From contig NC_020156.1 of the NCBI RefSeq assembly GCF_000332115.1, positions 3,225,501-3,289,500 on the forward strand: 64,000 bases of DNA, written 5' to 3'. Position numbers and translations under genes: made by a program. This DNA comes from Nonlabens dokdonensis DSW-6 (GTDB taxonomy: Bacteria; Bacteroidota; Bacteroidia; Flavobacteriales; Flavobacteriaceae). Every line of letters begins with the position of its first letter. The first letter of the stretch is position 1. Below are positions 16,486 through 26,018 of the stretch, one piece after another. The notes below the pieces were generated by a model. That model saw only the letters and a list, made by a program, of their open reading frames with translations. It did no database searches and had not been told where the DNA came from.

Positions 16486-19400
16486 ATGATTCATAGACTT
16501 ACAAAGCAAAATAACATTCTTTTATTACTTACAGCAATAATTGTCACAGGATGTGCCAGTTTTAAAGCCCAATATAAAGAAGAAGTACAAACTACATTTC
16601 CTGATTACTTAGAAATAGATAAATCTTTCTATCTTATAGGTGATGTAGGTAAATCACCTATAGGTGGTAAAAGCGACGGATTACTGGCTCTCGAGAGCTA
16701 TTTGAAAACACAATCTACACAAGACGATCACCTCATATTTTTAGGTGATAATATTTATCCTACTGGAATGCCAGAGAAGGATTCTGATTTTAGACCTTAT
16801 GCCGAAAATCATCTGGATGCGCAAATAGATGTCGCTAAGTCTTTTAAAGGAAAAACAATTTTTATACCTGGTAATCATGACTGGTACAATGAAGGACTTA
16901 AAAATGTGGAGCGAGAAAAAAAATACATTGAGAAAAAACTTGACAATAAAAATATCTGGGAACCTAAAGTAGGTTGTCCTATTGAGGGCATAGATATTAA
17001 TAAAGATATTTATTTAATAATCGTTGATAGTCAGTGGTACCTTGCAAGATGGGATGATCATCCTACTATTAATGATGATTGTGATCAAATAAAAACTCGT
17101 GAGCAATTCTTTCTTGAAATAGAAGGAGAATTTAAGAAAAATCAAGATAAGACTATTGTTTTTGCGTTGCACCATCCTTTGTATACTAATGGAATTCACG
17201 GTGGACAGTATGCTGCAATTAAGCATTTATATCCTTCTCAATCTGCTATTCCAGTACCTATTTTAGGATCTTTGGCTACACAAATCAGAACCAGCGGTGG
17301 CGTGAGTGCTCAGGATAAACAAAATAAGAGATACCAAGAAATGGTAGATAGAATCGCTACTCTTGCAAGAGCTTCAGCGGCTCCTAGAATCATATTTACG
17401 AGTGGTCATGAGCATACACTTCAATACATTGAGCATGAAGGCATACGACAGATTGTTTCGGGAAGTGGAGCAAAAGAAAGCTATGCGACTTTAAGTAATG
17501 ACGGTTTGTTCTCTTATGGTGGTCAAGGTTTTGCTCGACTCGATGTCATGAAAGATGGGAGCAGTTGGGTTCGTTATTTTGGTTTTGAAAATGGGAAAGA
17601 AAAGCTGTTATTTGCGCATCAAGCTATAGGAACACCTATAAACTTTGATTTAGAGAAATTACCAGATGATTATCCCGCTTTCGCGAAAGCGAGTATATAT
17701 GACAAAGAACGAGTAGAAAAAAGCGCCGTTTTTGAATCTGTATGGGGAAATAAATACAGGGACTTGTATGGTACTGAAATCAATGCCAAAGTAGGAATAT
17801 TAGATTCCTTAAAAGGAGGACTGACCGTAATGCGATCAGGTGGAGGACACCAGACGCGTTCATTGAGACTTGTAGATAAAGATGGTAAAGAGTACAATTT
17901 ACGAGCATTGAAGAAAAGTGCGGTGCAGTTCCTACAAACCACTGTGTTTAAGGAAAATACTGTTGCAGCATCTTTTGAAGACACGACAGCTGAAGATTTG
18001 CTGTTTGATTTTTATACCGCTGCCCATCCGTACGCAGCACTTACAGTCCCTAAATTGAGTGATGCGGTAGGAATTTATCATACAAATCCAGAGATTTACT
18101 TTATTCCTAAGCAACTTGCACTAGGAAAATACAATACTGCCTACGGTGACGAACTTTATTTATTGGAAGAACGTCCCGAAGAGCATCATTTAGATCAAGA
18201 AAGCTTTGGAAAACCTGATGATATAGAAAGTACTGCCGATATTTTTGAAAAGTTAAGGGAAGATGAAAAGTTTACCATAGATCAGAAAGCCTTTGTAAAA
18301 GCTCGCATCTTTGACATGTTAATAGGAGATTGGGACAGGCATCAAGATCAATGGCGCTGGTCTCAATTTAAGCAAGATGATGGCAGCAGTATTTTTGTTC
18401 CTATTCCTAGAGACCGAGATCAAGTGTATTCAAACTTTGACGGTGCTTTGTTTGCAACATTGAGAGTAATGATAGGACTTACAAATCAATTTGCGACCTA
18501 CGACGATGATATAGATAATGTAAAATGGTTCAATACTGCAGCAACATACTTAGATAGAAACCTTGCCCAAGAGGCAGATCGAGAAGTATGGATCAATCAA
18601 GCAGAATATATTAAGAATAACTTGTCTGACGCAGTAATTGAGGAGGCGTTCAAAGAATTACCAGCCGAAATTTATCCAGATGCTTCTACTGAAAAGATCA
18701 TCAAAAACATGAAGTTGAGACGTGATGATATTGTAAAAATCACAGAGCGATACTACGATTATCTTGCAAAATTAGCAATTGTCACAGCTACAGATAAAGA
18801 TGATTTTATAGTTATTGACAGGTTTGAAAAAGGGAAAACGCGTATAACAGTTTATAGGAATAAAGATGGTGAAAAAGCTGATGTAGTTTTAGACCGTGTA
18901 TTTTTAAAGAGTGAGACTAACGAAATATGGGTTTATGCATTAGATGATGATGATATTATTCAAGCGGTAGGAAATGCCAAAGGAAAAATTAAAGTACGAG
19001 TTATAGGTGGTCAAAATAATGACATTTATGATCTGGAAAATGGAGATGCCATTTCTATATATGATCACAAATCAAAAGAAAACACCTTTAAAAATAAAGG
19101 AGGCGCAAGAATTAGGCTATCAGATAAATATAATAGGAACCATTATAATCCTAAAAAGAATATCTCAACGGTAAACTCCTTGACACCTAGCATAGGGTTT
19201 AACCCAGATGATGGCTTTAGGATTGGAGTTCAAAACACCTTTGTATTTAATGGTTTTAATCGTAATCCAAATACAAGAGTTCATAAAATTAGAGCTGGAT
19301 ATTATTTTGCTACCCAAGGTTTTGATGTGAACTACAACGGGACTTTTGCTGGAATCTTTAACCAGATGAATCTTACGGTAAAAGCAAGATTTTCTGGACC

Positions 19401-20220
19401 TACGTTTGCAGAGAATTTCTTTGGTTTAGGTAATGAAACTGTAAATAACGATGATGATCTAGGATTTGATTTTAATCGTGTGCGTCTAAGTGAGTTTACC
19501 ACTGGAGTAGGAGTAAGCTATAAAGGTGAATATGGTTCTAATTTGAATGCTGGTCTTGAGGTTCAAAGTTTTCAAGTAGAGGCAGATCAAGGTAGATTTT
19601 TAGAGTCTATTTTTGCTGATCCTTCAACTAACCCTGAATTTTTTGAGCGTAAATGGTTCGTAGAATTGAATGGTGGTTATAATTATGAAAGCTACGATAA
19701 CAACTTAAATCCAACTCGAGGGATGATATTTGATGTTAAAGCTGGAGTAAATGCTGATAAAGATGATTTAGATAACACTTTTGGATACTTCCAACCCAAA
19801 TTAGGTTTTTACAATGCTTTAAGTCGTAATCGTAAGTTAGTACTCAAAACTTTAACTCAAGCTACTATAAATATAGGTGATGGTTTTAATTTTTATCAAA
19901 GCGCACAATTAGGTCAGAATACAGGTTTAAGAGGTTATAGAACTCAACGATTTTCAGGAGAAAGTGCTTTTGCTGGAACTGCTGATGTACGATACAGTTT
20001 TAATGAGTTTAAAACAGGTCTAGTTCCTTTACAAATAGGAGTATTTGGAGGAGTAGATGTAGGTAGAGTGTGGCTTGATGGTGAGGATAGTGAAATATGG
20101 CATAACAATTATGGAGGTGGATTTTGGGTAAATAGCTCAAAAGCAATAGGAGCAACTTTCAATCTCTTTCATGGTGAAGACGGACTAAGGTTTAGTTTTC
20201 AAGTCGGTTTTAGTTTTTAA
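16486..20220 (+). CDS. Lipoprotein fusion: metallophosphoesterase, kinase-like domain and Omp85 beta-barrel
   Basis: A 1244-residue outer-membrane lipoprotein (lipobox VTGC, Cys23). Residues about 46-320 are a calcineurin-like metallophosphoesterase with all motifs: GDVG (Asp53), GDN (Asp88), GNHD (130-132), LHHP and GHEH (His308, His310). Residues about 420-800 contain LIGDWDRHQDQWRW (612-625) followed by PIPRDRDQVYSNFDG, which resembles the catalytic loop and metal site of FAM20/CotH-type atypical kinases; this is inference. Residues about 880-1244 are an Omp85/BamA-like barrel with the loop-6 motif GLRGYRTQRFSG and an aromatic C-terminus. The gene is followed by a terminator. A palindrome copy encodes AFAKA near residue 398. 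Confidence 0.82.
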   Translation: MIHRLTKQNNILLLLTAIIVTGCASFKAQYKEEVQTTFPDYLEIDKSFYLIGDVGKSPIGGKSDGLLALESYLKTQSTQDDHLIFLGDNIYPTGMPEKDSDFRPYAENHLDAQIDVAKSFKGKTIFIPGNHDWYNEGLKNVEREKKYIEKKLDNKNIWEPKVGCPIEGIDINKDIYLIIVDSQWYLARWDDHPTINDDCDQIKTREQFFLEIEGEFKKNQDKTIVFALHHPLYTNGIHGGQYAAIKHLYPSQSAIPVPILGSLATQIRTSGGVSAQDKQNKRYQEMVDRIATLARASAAPRIIFTSGHEHTLQYIEHEGIRQIVSGSGAKESYATLSNDGLFSYGGQGFARLDVMKDGSSWVRYFGFENGKEKLLFAHQAIGTPINFDLEKLPDDYPAFAKASIYDKERVEKSAVFESVWGNKYRDLYGTEINAKVGILDSLKGGLTVMRSGGGHQTRSLRLVDKDGKEYNLRALKKSAVQFLQTTVFKENTVAASFEDTTAEDLLFDFYTAAHPYAALTVPKLSDAVGIYHTNPEIYFIPKQLALGKYNTAYGDELYLLEERPEEHHLDQESFGKPDDIESTADIFEKLREDEKFTIDQKAFVKARIFDMLIGDWDRHQDQWRWSQFKQDDGSSIFVPIPRDRDQVYSNFDGALFATLRVMIGLTNQFATYDDDIDNVKWFNTAATYLDRNLAQEADREVWINQAEYIKNNLSDAVIEEAFKELPAEIYPDASTEKIIKNMKLRRDDIVKITERYYDYLAKLAIVTATDKDDFIVIDRFEKGKTRITVYRNKDGEKADVVLDRVFLKSETNEIWVYALDDDDIIQAVGNAKGKIKVRVIGGQNNDIYDLENGDAISIYDHKSKENTFKNKGGARIRLSDKYNRNHYNPKKNISTVNSLTPSIGFNPDDGFRIGVQNTFVFNGFNRNPNTRVHKIRAGYYFATQGFDVNYNGTFAGIFNQMNLTVKARFSGPTFAENFFGLGNETVNNDDDLGFDFNRVRLSEFTTGVGVSYKGEYGSNLNAGLEVQSFQVEADQGRFLESIFADPSTNPEFFERKWFVELNGGYNYESYDNNLNPTRGMIFDVKAGVNADKDDLDNTFGYFQPKLGFYNALSRNRKLVLKTLTQATINIGDGFNFYQSAQLGQNTGLRGYRTQRFSGESAFAGTADVRYSFNEFKTGLVPLQIGVFGGVDVGRVWLDGEDSEIWHNNYGGGFWVNSSKAIGATFNLFHGEDGLRFSFQVGFSF
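17676..17691. repeat. Dispersed palindrome copy 4 (coding)
   Basis: Perfect CGCTTTCGCGAAAGCG inside the phosphoesterase-Omp85 gene, read as Ala-Phe-Ala-Lys-Ala in the linker after the phosphoesterase domain. Confidence 0.9.
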
Positions 20221-20251
20221 TTTATAATTGAAACCAAAGCAAAAATGTTTT

Positions 20252-20290
20252 AAGCCTTCTTTGTTTTTACTAAGAAGGCTTTATTTTTGA
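20252..20290 (+). terminator. Terminator after the phosphoesterase-Omp85 gene
   Basis: A perfect 10-bp stem AAGCCTTCTT / AAGAAGGCTT with a 10-base loop, followed by TTTATTTTTG. It lies 31 bases after the stop codon and just before the 57-residue membrane protein gene. Confidence 0.75.
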
Positions 20291-20293
20291 CCT

Positions 20294-20467
20294 ATGAATA
20301 AAAAAGGAGCTATTTATTTAATTGCCCTAGGAAGCATAATAGTAATTCTAGGCGTTATCATGTACCTTACTGAAGTTGTAGGAGCAAAGGGTATGATTAT
20401 CATGGGTTTTTTAACAGAGCTTGCTGGTGTTTTCTTTTACTGGAAAAACAAAAAAAGAAAACCTTAG
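20294..20467 (+). CDS. 57-residue membrane protein
   Basis: A short open frame from ATG 20294 to TAG 20467. The product, beginning MNKKGAIYLIALGSIIVILG, has two hydrophobic helices (about 6-24 and 34-50) joined by a short loop containing TEVVGAKG, and a basic tail KNKKRKP, so the C-terminus is probably cytoplasmic. It starts directly after the terminator of the preceding gene and ends 3 bases before the stop of the convergent esterase gene. The compact fit, plausible composition and positive-inside tail support a real gene. Function unknown. Confidence 0.6.
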   Translation: MNKKGAIYLIALGSIIVILGVIMYLTEVVGAKGMIIMGFLTELAGVFFYWKNKKRKP

Positions 20468-20470
20468 TCC

Positions 20471-21418
20471 TTACTTCAATAAGAACTCTAGAGGTAATGC
20501 TACTCGCTGTTGCCAGTATTTCTCACTATGTTCATGACCTTCAAACTTTCTGTACAATAAATTTTGATCTGTATAACCTAGTTGGTAAAACATGTCATTC
20601 ACTTTTAACTGGTGTGGTTCATAAACCTTATCTAAAGTTTTAGTTCCATGATCAAAGTAAATTTTATGAAAAGTAGGCTCTGGAACTGATGTAGGTAATT
20701 CATCCATAAACGCTTGACCTAAATAGGGTATAGGCCAGTGCGTACTCAAACAGCCTGCTTTCCCAAACGTATCTGGATATTTGATCATTGCATATAAAGA
20801 AATGTGCGCTCCCATGGAGGCTCCCATGGTTATGGTATGTTCTGGCTCTTTGGAAGTTTGAAACTTTTCATTTACAAACGGTAGTAGCTCTTGAGTCATG
20901 AACTTTAAATAATTGTCGCTAAGTAGTTTATCGCTGCCGAAGTTCTTCTTTAATTCCGCTTTCGCGAAAGCGGACTCACTTAAACTCTTAGGTAATTGAG
21001 GCATATACTCACTAAAGCGCTTCTCTCCATTATTCCAGATTCCCACAACTATCGTAGGACGTATAGCGTTTATGGCAAGAAGTGAATCTACTTTTTCTTC
21101 AATTTCCCAAGCGACACCAGAGTAGGAAGTCTCTTTATTAAACACATTCTGACCATCGTGCATGTAAAGCACTTGATACTTTACGTTTTTTTCTGGGTAA
21201 TTTTTAGGCAACCATACTTCTACATTACGACTGTCAACAAATTTTGACTTGAAATCAATAAAATAAATGATAGTGTCGTTACTTGAAGAATGAATTGTTG
21301 TAGCTTGCTCCACTTCAGCGGTTGACTTGACTTCAAATATATTCTTGGGGGAATTGTCTTTGCAGCTTAGCATGCTGGCGATTATAAAGAATAAGGAGTA
21401 ATTGATTAAATATTTCAT
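20471..21418 (-). CDS. Esterase-like alpha/beta hydrolase lipoprotein
   Basis: A 315-residue putative lipoprotein (lipobox MLSC, Cys19) of the esterase D/enterochelin-esterase fold (PF00756). It shows the oxyanion region YMHDGQNVF (about 85-93), the nucleophile elbow MGASMGAH (Ser201), and the late FEGHEHSEKYW segment carrying the catalytic histidine. It probably hydrolyses an ester in the periplasm or at the outer membrane; the substrate is unknown. The start is 3 bases after the stop of the response regulator, so it is the third gene of a kinase-regulator-esterase operon. Residues 150-154 (AFAKA) come from a perfect palindrome copy. Confidence 0.82.
   Translation of the reverse strand: MKYLINYSLFFIIASMLSCKDNSPKNIFEVKSTAEVEQATTIHSSSNDTIIYFIDFKSKFVDSRNVEVWLPKNYPEKNVKYQVLYMHDGQNVFNKETSYSGVAWEIEEKVDSLLAINAIRPTIVVGIWNNGEKRFSEYMPQLPKSLSESAFAKAELKKNFGSDKLLSDNYLKFMTQELLPFVNEKFQTSKEPEHTITMGASMGAHISLYAMIKYPDTFGKAGCLSTHWPIPYLGQAFMDELPTSVPEPTFHKIYFDHGTKTLDKVYEPHQLKVNDMFYQLGYTDQNLLYRKFEGHEHSEKYWQQRVALPLEFLLK
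20956..20973. repeat. Dispersed palindrome copy 5 (18 bp, coding)
   Basis: CCGCTTTCGCGAAAGCGG inside the esterase gene, read as Ser-Ala-Phe-Ala-Lys-Ala. Confidence 0.9.
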
Positions 21419-21421
21419 TTA

Positions 21422-22051
21422 CTAGGAATTTGAATGTGCGTGTTGATTCATGGCATATTCAAGCAGTTCTCGTTTACCAGATAGGCCCAGTTTTTGAATC
21501 ATGTTTTTACGATGCTTATTTACGGTACTAATTGCTGAGCCTCTTATTTCAGCTATTTGCTGGCTTGTTAGACCTTTAGCAATAAATTGAAGAATTTCTC
21601 GCTCACTTCTTGAGAGCAAGTTTTTTTTCAATTTTTGACTTTGTATTTCCTCAACTTGTTCTTTAATATGAACATCAAAATAGTTTTGGTCATTAAAAAC
21701 ATCTCTTACCGCTTGCCTTAAATCAATTAACGGACTGCTTTTAAGGACATAACCGTCTACACCAGCATTTATCATGTCTTTTATAGCTCCTGAATTATCA
21801 AACATGGATAGTGCAATTACCTTAGTACTATTATATTGAGATTTGATCGTTTTACAAAGTTCTATGCCGTTCATTTCGGGCATACTTATATCTGTAAGGA
21901 TAACGTCTGTCGGTTCTTCTTTAAACTTTGAAAGTAGTTGGACACCATTAGTAGCTGTGTACTTCACTTTTATATCAGTTTCTTGCTCTAAAAATAATTG
22001 AAGACCATCACTTAAGGACACGTGATCTTCTGCTATTGCGACTGTTATCAT
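21422..22051 (-). CDS. NarL/LuxR-family response regulator
   Basis: A 209-residue two-component regulator. The receiver domain (1-120) has the acidic pocket AIAEDH, phospho-acceptor Asp54 (ILTDISMPEMNG), the LSMFDNSG switch and the YVLKSS lysine. The C-terminal LuxR-type helix-turn-helix (about 145-200) reads SRSEREILQFIAKGLTSQQIAE ... STVNKHRKNMIQKLG. It binds DNA when phosphorylated, presumably by the kinase encoded upstream, whose stop codon it overlaps by 4 bases (ATGA), and it likely controls at least its own operon. Confidence 0.92.
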   Translation of the reverse strand: MITVAIAEDHVSLSDGLQLFLEQETDIKVKYTATNGVQLLSKFKEEPTDVILTDISMPEMNGIELCKTIKSQYNSTKVIALSMFDNSGAIKDMINAGVDGYVLKSSPLIDLRQAVRDVFNDQNYFDVHIKEQVEEIQSQKLKKNLLSRSEREILQFIAKGLTSQQIAEIRGSAISTVNKHRKNMIQKLGLSGKRELLEYAMNQHAHSNS

Positions 22052-23811
22052 ACTATAGGGATTTCAATACTAATGGAACAACCGCCTTTATTAAAATTAG
22101 AGTCTATGACAAAGTTTCCTTTCATATTCTCTACTCGTTTTTTGATATTTTGAAGACCTAAGCCTTTATTTTCTTCAGTTTTTAAATCAAATCCTTTACC
22201 ATTATCTTCAACCATAATATCTAGTACGTGGTCGTAGCCTGTTATAATAACACTTGCTTCAGTAGCATTTGCGTGCTTGATTATGTTGTTGATTAACTCT
22301 TGAATAATCCTGAATAGGTTTAATTCTGTAGAGTTGCTTAGACTTCCTTTTAATCCACTAGTCACAACTTCTATATCCAGCTTTCCAGATTTATTGATTT
22401 TCTCAACTAAATCTTTTAAACTACTTATCCATCCATTTTCGCTTAAAACCCTACTGTTTTGAGTATGTGACAATCGACGTACTTTTACGTAGGTTTCATT
22501 TAAAATATCGTGGGCATTATTTAAAATACCTTTTGAAACTTGGTCTTCAGTTCTTTCTTTTGCGTTTTCTAATGAAACTTTTATGGCAGTCAATGAACTA
22601 CCTAAATCGTCGTGTAAATCTGAAGCTATTTTTAACCGCTCCTTTTCTTGACCAGCGATCATAGCATCAATACTGGCTAACTCTTGATCTCTCATCATTT
22701 TAAGTTCTCGTTGTTCTTGTGCCAGTTTACGTTCTTTAAGGATCTTTTTGCTTTTATAGTAGTTGAGTATAAAATATGCTGCAACACCTATAGCAATCGA
22801 AAGCAAGAATAATAGAAAATAGTTACCAGCTTTACTTCTCAAATTTTTTGCTTCTAATTCAGCATTTTTTAATTTTTGCTCCGCGGTTTCATACTTTGTT
22901 TGAATGTCCTTGAGCGCCAAAGCATTTTGTGCGGCAGCCAAGGTATCATTCATTTCAAGATGTCTAAAATAGTAGTTTGCAGCTTCTTTGAATTTTTGAT
23001 TACCAGACAGAATATCAGCTTTGTTACGTAATATCATAGATTGAAGCTGAATGTCTGAGGTCGATTGCGCCATGAGCTCAGCTTCTTCAATATTTTCCAA
23101 AGCGATTTCATGATCTTTTAAAGCAGCCCTCAACATTGCCATATTATTTATGCGTTGAGCAATAGCCAGAGTATCTTTAGTAATTCTACAGCGTTCTAGA
23201 TTACGATTAAAATAAAACAAAGTAGAGTCGTAGCTCCCTTTAAAATAATGTAGGGTTCCGATATTATTTTCTATATCTAATAATTCATCTTGTAAATTAT
23301 TATCTAATGCAATACGTTGCATCTGGTAATTATACTTTAGAGCAAGGTCATAATTATCGCCTATAATCTCATTGTAAGAAGTATTATAAATACAATCAAT
23401 TTTTAGCTTGGGATTATTTAACTCTTCGGCAATAGCACAATTCTCTTGAATAAGTGAAGGAGCTGCAGTACTTAACTCAGATACCGTATTTGCAATGCGT
23501 ATCAGGTATTCGTTTGCGTTATAAGTGACCATTTTACGAGAAAAAGCTTTTAAGTCTTTTACTTTTAGCAATGTCTTATAACCTTCTAATAGATCATTTT
23601 CCTTGAATTTTATAATGCCTTCAGTTAGGAGATAACTAGCCTGCTCTTCTTTACTTAGATCATCAAACGTATAAAAGGCAAGTGCCTCTTTAGTTTCTTT
23701 AATTTGATTTTCATCCAGCAAAGTTAGCATGTCATTAAATGATACTTTTTCTTGTGAAAAAACGGCTAGGCTTGCTATCGAAAAGAAAAAAATGAAAAGA
23801 ATGTTTTTCAT
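22048..23811 (-). CDS. TPR-containing sensor histidine kinase (HisKA_3 type)
   Basis: A 587-residue membrane kinase. A signal peptide (1-19, ending in VFSQ) is followed by a periplasmic helical TPR-like sensor (about 30-320; SLFYFNRNLERC, NIEEAELMAQS), one membrane helix (about 330-349), a HisKA_3 dimerisation domain with the phosphorylated histidine in SDLHDDLGSSLTAIK, and a C-terminal HATPase_c domain (ELINNIIKHANA N-box, VEDNGKGFD G1, GLGLQNIKKR G2). The architecture is the common flavobacterial TPR-kinase partnered with a NarL-type regulator. The kinase and regulator genes overlap by 4 bases, implying translational coupling. Confidence 0.92.
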   Translation of the reverse strand: MKNILFIFFFSIASLAVFSQEKVSFNDMLTLLDENQIKETKEALAFYTFDDLSKEEQASYLLTEGIIKFKENDLLEGYKTLLKVKDLKAFSRKMVTYNANEYLIRIANTVSELSTAAPSLIQENCAIAEELNNPKLKIDCIYNTSYNEIIGDNYDLALKYNYQMQRIALDNNLQDELLDIENNIGTLHYFKGSYDSTLFYFNRNLERCRITKDTLAIAQRINNMAMLRAALKDHEIALENIEEAELMAQSTSDIQLQSMILRNKADILSGNQKFKEAANYYFRHLEMNDTLAAAQNALALKDIQTKYETAEQKLKNAELEAKNLRSKAGNYFLLFLLSIAIGVAAYFILNYYKSKKILKERKLAQEQRELKMMRDQELASIDAMIAGQEKERLKIASDLHDDLGSSLTAIKVSLENAKERTEDQVSKGILNNAHDILNETYVKVRRLSHTQNSRVLSENGWISSLKDLVEKINKSGKLDIEVVTSGLKGSLSNSTELNLFRIIQELINNIIKHANATEASVIITGYDHVLDIMVEDNGKGFDLKTEENKGLGLQNIKKRVENMKGNFVIDSNFNKGGCSISIEIPIV

Positions 23812-23925
23812 AAATGGTGAGTAGGGACTACAAGATAAATAATTATATTCAAATAAATGAACTTTAGTTAATTATCCAATCAATTGGAGTCAGAATAATA
23901 ATTTAAAATGTTCTTGACAAAATTG

Positions 23926-23933
23926 TATTTTTG
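23926..23933 (+). promoter_or_regulatory. -7 promoter element of the M49 peptidase gene
   Basis: TATTTTTG matches TAnnTTTG exactly. It is 30 bases before the ATG at 23964. The -33 region is weak (TTTA at 23902). It overlaps an in-frame TTG at 23931, arguing against that codon as the start. Confidence 0.45.
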
Positions 23934-23963
23934 AGAACAACACATAACTTAATACTCAATTTA

Positions 23964-25982
23964 ATGAACCATTTGAAAACACTTAGTTTTTTACTTCTCC
24001 TAGCAACGACATTTTCTTGTCAAGAAAAGAGTGATCAAGTAGAACTAGAAACAGTAGAAAAAACATCAGATTTTGATTACAATGTAACTGAGTTTGCCGA
24101 CATAGGCGTTTTACGTTATCAAATCCCTGGTTGGGAAGAGTTGAATCTACAACAGCAAAAGCTGGTTTACTACCTTACACAAGCAGGTTTGAGCGGTAGA
24201 GATATCACTTGGGATCAAAATTATAGACATAACCTAGCTATAAGAAAGGGACTTGAAGAAATATTCACCAAATACGAAGGTGATAAAACCTCTGAAGAGT
24301 GGAAGCAATTTGAAACTTACTTGAATCGAGTTTGGTTTGCAAACGGTATCCACCACCATTATAGTATGGATAAGATGAAGCCAGAATTTTCTAAAGAATA
24401 TTTTACTTCATTAATGCAAGAGACAGATGTAACTATTCCTAATGAAGCATGGCAGGTCATGTTTAATGATCAAGATGCAAAAAAAGTAGTTCTAGATAAG
24501 GATAAAGATATTGTGCTAGAGAGCGCAGTAAACTTTTACGAGCCAGGAATTACAACTGATGAAGCAAAGGCTTTTTACAATAGTATTCCAGTAGATAAAG
24601 AAAGACCGGTAGAAATAGGTTTAAATTCTAGATTAGTCCGTAAGAACGGTAAATTAATGGATGATGTTTATAAAAGTGGCGGTCTTTATGGGGAAGCTAT
24701 TGATGAGATCATCTACTGGTTACAACTCGCTCAAGGTGTTGCAGAAACTACAGAGCAAGCAAAAGCCTTAGGTTTATTAATCGAGTATTATGAAACCGGA
24801 AGCCTAGATAAATGGGATGAATATGCCATTGCATGGAGTACGAGTACAGAAGGCGCTGTAGACTGGATTAACGGCTTTATAGAAGTTTACAACGACCCTA
24901 TTGCTTATAAAGGTAGCTATGAAACCATCGTCCAGATTAAGGACTTTGATATGTCGCGCCAAATGAATGTTTTGAGTGAAAACGCACAATGGTTTGAAGA
25001 TAATTCACCATTAATGGAAGAACATAAAAAGGAGTCTGTCACTGGCGTGAGCTACAAAACAGTAAACGTTGCTGGTGAGGCTGGAGATGCTAGTCCAGCG
25101 ACTCCTATAGGCGTTAATTTACCTAACAATACCTGGATAAGAACAGTTCATGGAAGCAAGTCAGTATCGCTAGGAAATATTATCGCTGCTTACGGTAACG
25201 CAGGTAGCTCAGGAAGGCTAGAAGAATTTGCTCACGATGAGAAGGAAATTGAACTCGAAAAAAAGTATGGTGCCAAAGCTGATAAACTTCACACAGCTCT
25301 TCATGAGGTAGTAGGACACGCAAGTGGCCAGATAAATCCTGGAGTAGGCACGCCTAAGGAAACTTTAGGTAGCTATAAGTCTACGATTGAAGAAGGTCGA
25401 GCAGATCTTTTTGGTCTTTATTACCTTATGGATCCGAAACTACAAGAGCTGAACCTTGTAGATGACTGGAAAAACTATGGTATGGCAGCTTATGATGGCT
25501 ACATAAGAAATGGGTTGCTTTCTCAACTTATCCGTTTAGAGCTAGGTCAAGATGTAGAAGAAGCACATATGCGCAATAGACAATGGGTTAGTGCTTGGGT
25601 TTACGAGCAGGGCAAGGACGATAATGTCATTGAAAAAGTGGTTAAGGACGGTAAAACGTACTATGATATCAAGGATTATGACAAATTAAGAGCACTATTT
25701 GGTGAGCTTCTTAGAGAAACGCAACGCATTACAAGTGAAGGAGATTTTGCCGCTGCACAAGCTTTGGTAGAAGATTATGGAGTGAAAGTAGATCAAGATA
25801 TTCACAAAGAAGTTTTAGATAGAAATAGCAAATTTAAAACACCAGCTTATCGTGGTTTTGTAAACCCAGTTATAGTACCGACAATGGATGGTGATAGTAT
25901 TTCAGGATTTACTATTGAACAGCCTGCTACTTTTAAAGAGCAAATGTTGATGTATTCTAAGAAATTTGGTTTTTTAGATTAA
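23964..25982 (+). CDS. Dipeptidyl-peptidase III-like (M49) metallopeptidase lipoprotein
   Basis: A 672-residue exported peptidase. The N-terminus MNHLKTLSFLLLLATTFSC is a lipoprotein signal (Cys near 19). The M49 zinc site is intact: HEVVGH (about 447-452), the family's HExxxH, and the downstream EEGRADLFGLYY segment supplying the third ligand and the catalytic environment. M49 enzymes release dipeptides from peptide N-termini; the lipoprotein form suggests periplasmic or surface peptide scavenging. Some related entries are mislabelled dihydrofolate reductase. It is monocistronic. The start was set at ATG 23964 because the upstream TTG lies in the promoter. Confidence 0.88.
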   Translation: MNHLKTLSFLLLLATTFSCQEKSDQVELETVEKTSDFDYNVTEFADIGVLRYQIPGWEELNLQQQKLVYYLTQAGLSGRDITWDQNYRHNLAIRKGLEEIFTKYEGDKTSEEWKQFETYLNRVWFANGIHHHYSMDKMKPEFSKEYFTSLMQETDVTIPNEAWQVMFNDQDAKKVVLDKDKDIVLESAVNFYEPGITTDEAKAFYNSIPVDKERPVEIGLNSRLVRKNGKLMDDVYKSGGLYGEAIDEIIYWLQLAQGVAETTEQAKALGLLIEYYETGSLDKWDEYAIAWSTSTEGAVDWINGFIEVYNDPIAYKGSYETIVQIKDFDMSRQMNVLSENAQWFEDNSPLMEEHKKESVTGVSYKTVNVAGEAGDASPATPIGVNLPNNTWIRTVHGSKSVSLGNIIAAYGNAGSSGRLEEFAHDEKEIELEKKYGAKADKLHTALHEVVGHASGQINPGVGTPKETLGSYKSTIEEGRADLFGLYYLMDPKLQELNLVDDWKNYGMAAYDGYIRNGLLSQLIRLELGQDVEEAHMRNRQWVSAWVYEQGKDDNVIEKVVKDGKTYYDIKDYDKLRALFGELLRETQRITSEGDFAAAQALVEDYGVKVDQDIHKEVLDRNSKFKTPAYRGFVNPVIVPTMDGDSISGFTIEQPATFKEQMLMYSKKFGFLD

Positions 25983-25995
25983 GTTTTTATTTATA

Positions 25996-26013
25996 CCGCT
26001 TTCGCGAAAGCGG
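25996..26013. repeat. Dispersed palindrome copy 6 (18 bp, intergenic)
   Basis: CCGCTTTCGCGAAAGCGG, 13 bases after the M49 stop codon and 5 bases before a terminator hairpin. Confidence 0.9.
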
Positions 26014-26018
26014 AACAT

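Noticed and set aside
23931..23963. TTG start adding 11 residues to the M49 peptidase
   Set aside because: The TTG lies inside an exact -7 promoter element, and the downstream ATG gives a proper lipoprotein signal.
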